DNA from: Alphaproteobacteria bacterium
GTDB lineage: Bacteria; Pseudomonadota; Alphaproteobacteria; Acetobacterales; Acetobacteraceae
DNA length: 32,081 nucleotides
Assembly (NCBI GenBank): GCA_026400795.1
Contig: JAPLOJ010000239.1
Span: 1-32,081 of the forward strand
Reading direction: 5' to 3'
Shown here: positions 26,607 through 32,081 of the stretch, piece after piece
Layout: each line of letters begins with the position of its first letter
How positions within the stretch are numbered: the first letter of the stretch is position 1
Notes under the pieces: generated by a model
The model's input: only the letters and a program-made list of their open reading frames with translations
What the model was told of the DNA's origin: nothing
Databases searched by the model: none
Translations under genes and position numbers: made by a program

Positions 26607-27503
26607 ATAGCCCGCAAGCCCACCCCGGCTGAAGAAAGCCCAAAGCGGCGCGTCGCCGCCGAGCCAAAACCCAAAGCCGCGACCAAGGCCAAGGCCAGCC
26701 CCAAGCCGAAAGCCGCCGCCGCGCCCAAGGTGAAGGCCGCGCCGAAAACCGCTGCCGCCAAGCCAGCGCCGAAGCGTGCTGCGGCCAAAGCCACCGCAGC
26801 CAAGCCAGCGCCAAAGCATGCCGCCAAGGCCAGCAAGGCCGCGCCGAAAACCGCGGCTGTCGCGCCAGGGCCGAAACGCGCCGCCACCAAAGCCGCCGCG
26901 GCTAAGCCAGTGCCAAAGCCTGCCGCCAAGGCCAGCAAGGCTGCGCCAAAAACTGCTGCTGCCGCGCCAGCGCCGAAGCGCGCCGCCGCCAAAGCCGCGG
27001 CAGCTAAGCCAACGCCAAAGCCTGCCGCCAAGGCCAGCAAGGCCGCACCAAAGACGAAGGCCGAGCCCAAGGCAAAACCCGCCACCAAGGTCACAGCGCC
27101 ACGCCCCGCCCGCGGCAGGCGGCGCGAAAAAATTGCACCGGACCGGCTGGAAATACTTGTAGAGGCCGCCCGCCAAAGCCTGGAAGACGACAAGGCCGAA
27201 AACATCGTGATCTTGGACGTGACTGGCCGCGCCGATTACACGGACCGGCTGATCATCGCGACCGGCCAGGTTGAACGCCAATTGCAAGCCATGGCGACGC
27301 ATTTGGATGAAGCGCTCGGCAAGGCGGGGTTGCACATCAAGCGCGATGCCATTCAGGCCTCGGGCGATTGGGTGCTGATTGATGCGGGCGATCTGGTGAT
27401 CCACCTGTTCCGCCCCGATGCGCGGGAACTCTATCGCCTGGAACGCATGTGGGGCCCCGAAAGCCCGCTGACGACGGAGGCTTCCGACGCCGCGCCCGAC
27501 TAG
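26607..27503 (+). CDS. rsfS: Ribosome silencing factor RsfS with long Lys/Ala/Pro-rich N-terminal extension
   Basis: The last 122 residues are a normal RsfS domain ([18 protein letters not shown], then [17 protein letters not shown], and [16 protein letters not shown]), which binds ribosomal protein uL14 and stops subunit joining under stress. In front lie about 176 residues of Lys/Ala/Pro-rich sequence in 34-residue repeats, like histone H1 tails; family members are usually 105-130 aa in total. No ATG is present at the expected start: AGGAGG at 26596-26601 is followed after 5 bases by ATA at 26607, in frame and open throughout. The first canonical start is a GTG at 26730, without its own ribosome site, giving 257 aa. 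I take ATA as the likely start (inference). Confidence 0.88.
   Translation: MARKPTPAEESPKRRVAAEPKPKAATKAKASPKPKAAAAPKVKAAPKTAAAKPAPKRAAAKATAAKPAPKHAAKASKAAPKTAAVAPGPKRAATKAAAAKPVPKPAAKASKAAPKTAAAAPAPKRAAAKAAAAKPTPKPAAKASKAAPKTKAEPKAKPATKVTAPRPARGRRREKIAPDRLEILVEAARQSLEDDKAENIVILDVTGRADYTDRLIIATGQVERQLQAMATHLDEALGKAGLHIKRDAIQASGDWVLIDAGDLVIHLFRPDARELYRLERMWGPESPLTTEASDAAPD
26733..27059 (+). repeat. 102-bp tandem repeat in rsfS (34-aa Lys/Ala/Pro unit, three copies plus a partial)
   Basis: Copies begin at 26733, 26835 and 26937, exactly 102 bases apart, with a partial copy from 27039. Each codes for KAAPKTAA, then PKRAA, then KPxPKxAA and KASK. The copies differ by scattered substitutions, so the array is not brand new, but it stays in frame. 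Confidence 0.88.
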
Positions 27504-27504
27504 G

Positions 27505-27954
27505 ATCATCGCCATCGGGCGTATAAAGCCCGGGCCAGAAGCCGCCCTTTACGCGCATTACGCGGCGCGGCTACGCCCGGCGCCCGAATTGGTCGAAATC
27601 CCCGAAGCGCGCGGCAGTGAAGCCGAAATCCGCCGCCGCGAAGGCGCCGCAATCCTGGGCGCCATCCCGGCCGGCGCGGTGCCCATTGCCTTGGACCTTG
27701 GCGGCGCCATGCCCGATACGGAAAGCCTGGCCGCGCTGCTGACACGCTGGGATGAGGCCGGGCGCAGCGCCTGCTTCATCATTGGCGGGGCGGAGGGGCT
27801 GGATCCCGCCGTGCAGGCGCGCGCGGAATATCGGCTCTCACTCGGGCCGCTTACTTGGCCGCATTTTCTGGTGCGCGGCATGCTGGCCGAGCAGCTTTAC
27901 AGGGTGCAGGCGATCAGGACCGGGCATCCTTATCACCGGACTTGGCGGCCCTAA
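27505..27954 (+). CDS. rlmH: 23S rRNA (pseudouridine1915-N3)-methyltransferase RlmH
   Basis: A SPOUT methyltransferase that methylates pseudouridine 1915 of 23S rRNA. Typical blocks are [21 protein letters not shown] at the N-terminus, VEIPEARGS, the SAM-binding [11 protein letters not shown] and the C-terminal knot [19 protein letters not shown] then HPYHR. The frame is open from 27472, but there is no ATG, GTG or TTG before the conserved N-terminus; the first canonical start (TTG, 27589) would cut off the first beta strand. Candidates are ACG at 27487, 6 bases after a GGAGG at 27476-27480, or ATC at 27505, where I place the left end. rsfS ends at 27503. The start is uncertain; the gene identity is not. 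Confidence 0.88.
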   Translation: MIAIGRIKPGPEAALYAHYAARLRPAPELVEIPEARGSEAEIRRREGAAILGAIPAGAVPIALDLGGAMPDTESLAALLTRWDEAGRSACFIIGGAEGLDPAVQARAEYRLSLGPLTWPHFLVRGMLAEQLYRVQAIRTGHPYHRTWRP

Positions 27955-27991
27955 TGCGCAAAGCGGTTGCTGCAATAAATCTGGCCTCTTG

Positions 27992-28100
27992 CGCCCGCCA
28001 AAGGCGGGCGAGCGCCCGAATGGGCGCCGCTGCTTATGCAGCGAAGCCTAGCGCGCGGAGGCGCGCGCCGGCGTCTGAGGGCGGATCGGCCACGATCCGC
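27992..28100. repeat. Array of five consecutive perfect hairpins (REP/BIME-like or structured RNA)
   Basis: In 109 bases between rlmH and ada there are five back-to-back perfect inverted repeats: 27992-28010 (8 bp, 3-base loop), 28012-28027 (6 bp, loop GAAT), 28028-28043 (6 bp, loop TTAT), 28051-28066 (6 bp, loop GGAG) and 28081-28100 (8 bp, loop GCCA). None has a T-run after it, so they are not ordinary terminators. The sequences of the five stems differ, so this is not one unit repeated. A mobile palindromic element or a folded leader RNA of ada would both fit. Confidence 0.75.
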
Positions 28101-28167
28101 GACACAGGAATTAAGTGAAAGCAAAAAGCGGATGGCGCGTGGGGCGCGCTTGGCCGAACTTACCAAC

Positions 28168-29232
28168 ATGAACGACACGCTCGAAAATCTTGATGATGCC
28201 CGCTTCGCCGCCGTGCTGGCGCGCGATCCCGCGTCCGCCTGTGGCGCTTTTCTTTACGCTGTTACCAGCCAGGGGATTTATTGCCGCCCCGGCTGTCCTT
28301 CCCCCGCGCCGCTGCGCCGGCATGTCCGTTTCTTTGCCGATTGGGGCTCGGCAGAGGCCGCTGGCTTTCGCCCCTGCAAGCGCTGCGACCCGCGCGGCGA
28401 TCGCGCGCGGATGCAAGCGGAGGCGGTGCGTGCCGCCTGCGCCATGATCGAAGCAGCCGAAGGAATACCATCGCTGGCGAGCCTCGCCGCGCGCGCTGGC
28501 TATGCGCCGCATCACTTTCAGCGAATGTTTCGGGACATCACCGGCGTCACGCCGCGTTCCTATGCTGAGGGCGTGCGCGGGAAGCGACTTTCAGCCGCAC
28601 TTGCCGAAGGGGCGCGCGTTGCGGAAGCCGTGGCAGGTGCAGGCTTTGGCAGCGAAAGCCGCGTTTATGAAAATACCGCGCGCCATCTTGGCATGCGCCC
28701 TGGCCGTGCGCGGCGTGGCGGCGCCGGTGAGGTCATTCGCATCGCCTGGGCCGAGAGCTCCTTCGGCCCGCTGCTGCTAGGCGCCACCGAACAAGGCGTG
28801 TGCTTCCTGGGCTTTGGTGAGGCGCGCGATGCGCTGGAGGGTGATTTGCGCGCACGCTTCCCCAAGGCGCGGGTGGAGGCAGCGCCCGAGGCTTTGGCCG
28901 CCCTGGCCAAGCGCGCGATTGGCTTCATCGCCGAACCGCGCGCCGCCCTGGATTTGCCGCTTGACCTGCGCGGCACGATTTTTCAGCGCAGGGTCTGGGA
29001 AGCGCTACGCGGCATTCCGCTTGGCCAGACCACAACCTATAGCGCGCTCGCCGCTGCCATGGGTGAGCCCAAGGCGACACGTGCGGTCGCGCGTGCTTGT
29101 GCGCAGAACCCAGTTTCGCTGGCGGTGCCCTGCCATCGCGTGGTGGGGAAGGATGGCGATGTGACGGGCTATCGCTGGGGGGTGGCGCGCAAGCGGGCGT
29201 TATTGGCGGGGGAGCGAGGCAAGCAGGCTTGA
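28168..29232 (+). CDS. ada: Ada: bifunctional DNA repair methyltransferase and AraC-type regulator
   Basis: A 354-aa protein, the same length as E. coli Ada. The N-terminal domain repairs methylphosphotriesters using Cys39, one of four zinc ligands (Cys39, Cys43, Cys70 and Cys73). An AraC-type helix-turn-helix follows (about 85-185: LASLAARAGYAPHHFQRMF). The C-terminal O6-methylguanine methyltransferase domain carries the acceptor Cys322 in PCHRV. Methylation of Cys39 turns E. coli Ada into an activator of its own regulon (family knowledge). The ATG at 28168 is chosen to match the family N-terminus; 28132 is an in-frame alternative. No alkB or alkA is adjacent. The hairpin array lies in its 5' region. 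Confidence 0.95.
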   Translation: MNDTLENLDDARFAAVLARDPASACGAFLYAVTSQGIYCRPGCPSPAPLRRHVRFFADWGSAEAAGFRPCKRCDPRGDRARMQAEAVRAACAMIEAAEGIPSLASLAARAGYAPHHFQRMFRDITGVTPRSYAEGVRGKRLSAALAEGARVAEAVAGAGFGSESRVYENTARHLGMRPGRARRGGAGEVIRIAWAESSFGPLLLGATEQGVCFLGFGEARDALEGDLRARFPKARVEAAPEALAALAKRAIGFIAEPRAALDLPLDLRGTIFQRRVWEALRGIPLGQTTTYSALAAAMGEPKATRAVARACAQNPVSLAVPCHRVVGKDGDVTGYRWGVARKRALLAGERGKQA

Positions 29233-29933
29233 AGCATGGCAGCGCGGCAAGGTTGTCTTGTGTCCGCCTGAGGCACGGTGCCTGATACTTCCCGCACCCG
29301 AGCCAGCTTCTCGGGCCGGTGGTTGTTGGGCGGGGCGGCTAGGCGCTGGCTTGCGGCCGATGGTTGCCGCGGACCTGGTCGATCTACCTCGCCGATCCAA
29401 GCGCCGGGGGCGCCTCGGGGCGACCCGGCGCGCTCGAATCGCAAGCATTCCGAGAAATTCTCCATCAAATCTTTGAGAAATGATCATTTTATAGGGAATC
29501 AACCATGCTCCAAATTAAGCTCTGACTAGGCGAACGGAAGTGAAAACTATTCCTCCGGAGGGATTTTCTCTGCCGCCTCGCAACGGCCTCCATCGCCCTG
29601 TCAAAAAGCTTGTCGACGACCTGGAGAATCAAGGGTGATCGGATTTCGTGTAGCGAGAAAGCTGAATCTTAAAAAATAACAGCCAAAATCTAGCTCCTTT
29701 ATGTATCTGAAGAACTCCTTGTAAGGTTCAGTTGGCAATTCAGCCATAACTGAGCCACTCGTTGTACTGCTGAATTTTAATCAAAATACTTCAAAACAGA
29801 GTCTTCGGAAATATACGAAGGCACATGTCGGATCACCCTTAACCTAAACATCGGTTTCCAAAGGCCTCACAGCCTTTGGCGAGGAGGTTCGGAGAGCCAG
29901 CGCCCCTCCGTTTTTTGCCTTTCATCTAATCCC
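29233..29933. other. Gene-free stretch with an AT-rich island
   Basis: About 700 bases without a supported gene. The first 220 bases are GC-rich like the neighbours. From about 29450 to 29860 the sequence is clearly richer in A and T than anything else in the window, with frequent stops in all frames. A perfect 10-bp inverted repeat (AAGGGTGATC at 29631-29640, GATCACCCTT at 29831-29840) bounds 190 bases of it. CCAAAGGC / GCCTTTGG (29858-29879) forms another hairpin. The island may be a remnant of acquired DNA; no transposase or integrase is recognisable. Confidence 0.6.
29890..29916 (+). terminator. Possible intrinsic terminator at the right edge of the AT-rich island
   Basis: CGGAG and CTCCG pair across 11 bases and are followed by six T residues (29911-29916). 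The stem is only 5 bp, and no gene ends just upstream on this strand, so the call is tentative. Confidence 0.35.
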
Positions 29934-31118
29934 TCACGCATTCCCGCTCAAATAATCCATCGCCGCCTGCACGCCGCCGGATTGATGCGGCACGCCCGCG
30001 GCGCGCAGCCCCATCTCCACGCCGCTCAGCGTGCCGGTTAGTTGCAGATCTCCGAAATCGCCGAGATGGCCAATGCGGAAGACGCGGTCATTCAATTGGC
30101 CAAGCCCATTACCCAGGCTCATGTTGAAGCGTTCCAGAATGGTGGCGCGCAGCGCATTGGCGCTATGGCCTTCCGGCAGGCGCACAGCGGTCAGCACCGA
30201 TGAGTAATGGCGCGGATCGGCGCATTGGATCTCGAAACCCCAATGGCGCACGGCGCGGCGCGCGGCTTCCGCGTGCCTATCGTGCCGGGCGAAGACATTT
30301 TCCAGCCCTTCTTCCAGCATCATATCCAGCGCCGTATCCAGCCCGTACAGAAGATTGGTTGCGGGCGTATAGGGGAAGTAGCCTGTCGCGTTGGAAGCGA
30401 GCATCGGCTTCCAATCCCAAAAACTGCGCGGCAGCTTGGCGGTATCACTTGCCTTGAGCGCCTTGGCGCTGACGGCGTTGAAGGAAAGCCCCGGCGGCAG
30501 CATCATTCCTTTTTGCGAACCCGAAATGGTGACATCCACGCCCCATTCATCATGCCGGTAATCCATGGACCCGAGTGAGGAGATGGTATCCACCAGCAAA
30601 AGCGCCGGGTGGCCGGCCGCATCCATCGCACGACGCACTTCGCCAATGCGCGATGTGGCGCCGGTGCTGGTTTCATTATGCACCACAGCGACGGCCTTGA
30701 TGGTATGGGCCTTGTCTTCGCGCAGCCGCGCTTCAATCGCTTCCACATCCGCGCCACGGCGCCAATCCGTTTTCACGTAATCCGTGACCAGCCCGAGTCG
30801 AGAGGCGATTTCATGCCAAAGATGCGCGAACCAGCCGGTTTCGCACATCAGCACGCGGTCCCCGGGGGAAAGCGTATTGGTCAGCGCCGCTTCCCAGGCA
30901 CCGGTGCCGCTGGCGGGGTAGATCACCACCGGGCCCTGGGTCTTGAACACATGGGGCAGTTTTTCCAGCAAAGCCTTGCCGAAGATGCCAAAATCCGGGC
31001 CGCGATGGTCCATTGTGGGGTTGTCTATCGCGCGCAGCACCCGGTCCGGCACATTGCTGGGCCCCGGAATTTGCAGGAAATGGCGCCCGGAAACGGGCTT
31101 GGACTGGAAATAGGCCAT
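29934..31118 (-). CDS. Serine-glyoxylate / alanine-glyoxylate type aminotransferase (class V)
   Basis: A 394-aa PLP enzyme from the ATG at 31118, chosen because AAGGATTCC lies just upstream; a longer reading to 31163 is less likely. It opens with HFLQIPGPSNVPDRVLRA, followed by TMDHRGPDFG, the phosphate-binding PASGTGAWEAA (68-78), Asp177 in LLLVDTISSLG, which contacts the PLP ring, and Lys203 in SGSQKGMMLPPG, which forms the Schiff base. This pattern is that of serine-glyoxylate aminotransferase (SgaA), which makes hydroxypyruvate and glycine. It is divergent (91-base gap) from the FAD oxidase gene, and the two might share a role in glycolate, glyoxylate or hydroxy-acid metabolism (inference). 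Confidence 0.9.
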   Translation of the reverse strand: MAYFQSKPVSGRHFLQIPGPSNVPDRVLRAIDNPTMDHRGPDFGIFGKALLEKLPHVFKTQGPVVIYPASGTGAWEAALTNTLSPGDRVLMCETGWFAHLWHEIASRLGLVTDYVKTDWRRGADVEAIEARLREDKAHTIKAVAVVHNETSTGATSRIGEVRRAMDAAGHPALLLVDTISSLGSMDYRHDEWGVDVTISGSQKGMMLPPGLSFNAVSAKALKASDTAKLPRSFWDWKPMLASNATGYFPYTPATNLLYGLDTALDMMLEEGLENVFARHDRHAEAARRAVRHWGFEIQCADPRHYSSVLTAVRLPEGHSANALRATILERFNMSLGNGLGQLNDRVFRIGHLGDFGDLQLTGTLSGVEMGLRAAGVPHQSGGVQAAMDYLSGNA

Positions 31119-31209
31119 GATGGAATCCTTGTTTGTGACCCCTACATGGGCGAAACCCCCCATTCATGCCAAGACCACCCGTGCAGAAGATGTTTTTGGA
31201 CCCTGAAGA

Positions 31210-32010
31210 ATGAACGCCCTGCCCCCTGGCCGGATCGCCCCCGGAGACCCCCGCCTGGCTGCCCGCTTGAGGCGTGAGACCAGCGCCGAGGTGCTGTTCC
31301 GCCCTGCCGATCGCGGCCGCTATGCCACTGATGCCTCAATCTATCAGCAGGAACCGATTGGGGTGGTGGTGCCGCGTTCCATCGCCGATGTGGAAGCGGC
31401 AATGGCCATTTGCCGGGAAGAAGGCGTGCCCATTTTGCCGAGGGGCGGCGGCACCAGCCAATGCGGGCAGACCGTCAACCGCGCCCTGGTGCTGGATTGC
31501 ACGAAATACCTCCGCCGCGTGCTGGAAGTGGATGCCAAGGCCGGCGTGGCACGGGTGGAACCGGGTATCACCTTGGGCGCCTTGAATGACGCGCTGAAGG
31601 CACAGGGCGTTTTCTACCCGGTGGACCCTTCCACCTGGCAGCGCTGCACCATTGGCGGCATGGCGGCGAATAATTCCTGCGGGTCCAAATCCATCCGCTA
31701 CGGGCTGATGGCCGATAATGTGCTGGCGATTGATGCGCTGCTGGCCGATGGGTCTCGGTTCCGCTTTGGCGATCTGCCGGATAATCTGGGCGCCGAAGTT
31801 CCGGGCGGCATTGCTGATCTGATCCAGCGCCTGCGGGCACTTGGTGCGCGGGAGGCTGAGGAAATCGCCGCCCGCTTCCCCGAACAACTCCGCCGCGTGG
31901 GTGGGTATAACATCGAAGCGCTGACGCCTGCGGCGCGGGCAGCGGGGCGTGGCAATCTGGCTCGGTTGCTGGTCGCTGTAAACGCACCGCAGGCACCGGT
32001 GGCGCCGTGA
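31210..32010 (+). CDS. FAD-binding oxidoreductase, YdiJ/GlcD-like, truncated N-terminal part
   Basis: A 266-aa reading that holds the N-terminal FAD (PCMH) domain of YdiJ-type oxidases, which join an FAD domain to an Fe-S domain in about 1000 aa. Landmarks are PRGGGTSQCGQTVN (77-90), VARVEPGITLGALND, the TIGGMAANNSCGSKS block and RFPEQLRRVGGYNIEALTP. In the family NLARLLV continues with GSEGTLA. Here, after LLV (codon ending at 31974), the text changes to AVNAPQAPVAP and stops at 32010; none of the three forward frames gives the expected block. The last 107 bases therefore seem unrelated, from an insertion, a rearrangement or a chimeric join. The substrate is probably a 2-hydroxy acid (family inference). 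Confidence 0.82.
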   Translation: MNALPPGRIAPGDPRLAARLRRETSAEVLFRPADRGRYATDASIYQQEPIGVVVPRSIADVEAAMAICREEGVPILPRGGGTSQCGQTVNRALVLDCTKYLRRVLEVDAKAGVARVEPGITLGALNDALKAQGVFYPVDPSTWQRCTIGGMAANNSCGSKSIRYGLMADNVLAIDALLADGSRFRFGDLPDNLGAEVPGGIADLIQRLRALGAREAEEIAARFPEQLRRVGGYNIEALTPAARAAGRGNLARLLVAVNAPQAPVAP

Positions 32011-32081
32011 CCTTGGGAACGGCCAAACCCGACATATCGGTGTACAGCGTCAACCCCACCGACCACGTGGTACCACGCTCA

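Noticed and set aside
26733-27059. A CRISPR array
   Set aside because: The 102-bp periodic repeat has no spacers, diverges gradually and keeps an open frame; it is a coding repeat.
26345-27515. Minus-strand Gly/Ala-rich ORFs resembling PE-PGRS or antifreeze proteins
   Set aside because: They are the complement of the Lys/Ala/Pro repeat tail of rsfS and have no start signals of their own.
27992-28043. A terminator for rlmH made of the first hairpins
   Set aside because: No T-run follows any of the stems, so intrinsic termination is not supported.
29601-29747. A 48-codon minus-strand ORF (MAELPTEPYKEFFRYIKE...) inside the AT-rich island
   Set aside because: It has no clear ribosome site and no recognised family, and the codon pattern cannot be judged at this length. 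It may be a remnant of a gene; I did not call it.
29858-29910. A tRNA-like or att-site-like look (hairpin followed by GGTTCGGAG and a CTCC end)
   Set aside because: No cloverleaf can be drawn: there is no anticodon arm, no paired acceptor stem and no CCA.

Overview
The window is GC-rich, densely coded DNA from an alphaproteobacterium, most likely an Acetobacteraceae or close Rhodospirillales relative (Roseomonas-like). This rests on the Usg family, a groESL operon with a CIRCE operator plus a possible RpoH promoter, a proA-nadD-rsfS-rlmH cluster, and four Bug/TctC-type periplasmic binding proteins in 32 kb without any TctA/TctB membrane partner. The taxonomic call is inference; there is no rRNA or tRNA in the window.

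Layout. 1-1619 (minus): a TctC protein and a partial type III CoA-transferase. 1748-2257: a small protein with a C-terminal J-domain. 2271-5719 (minus): glnE and a bcp-type peroxiredoxin sharing an ATGA overlap. 5737-8925: a large AsmA/YhdP-like envelope protein, divergent from glnE. 9002-10196: an MBL-fold hydrolase and a carboxymuconolactone decarboxylase-like protein. 10222-14371: a second TctC, a lipoprotein, a PaaI-type thioesterase, a GST, a small conserved protein, a tandem PPC/DUF296 protein and Usg. 14487-16686: groES-groEL with two CIRCE-like palindromes and a strong terminator; groEL is split by a 5-bp tandem duplication. 16785-20609: a four-gene polyamine-type ABC importer. 20617-22641 (minus): a damaged HD hydrolase, a damaged TctC and maf, coupled by 4-base overlaps. 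22717-23691: a fourth TctC. 23742-27954: proA, a secreted hydratase-like protein, nadD, rsfS with a long Lys/Ala/Pro-rich tail, and rlmH. 27992-28100: five back-to-back perfect hairpins. 28168-29232: ada. 29233-29933: gene-free, partly AT-rich. 29934-31118 (minus): serine-glyoxylate-type aminotransferase. 31210 onward: the start of a YdiJ-like FAD oxidase that breaks off near 31975.

Two patterns stand out. First, several genes carry small frame-breaking lesions (groEL +5 bp, a TctC and an HD gene with apparent short deletions, a truncated FAD oxidase). Second, three genes appear to use non-canonical starts (CTG for the ABC ATPase, ATA for rsfS, no ATG/GTG/TTG for rlmH). These may reflect real gene decay and start-codon change, or consensus errors in the assembly; raw reads would decide. 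No CRISPR array, prophage, recognisable transposase or clear new multi-gene defence system was found. The hairpin array and the RsfS tail are the best candidates for undescribed biology.
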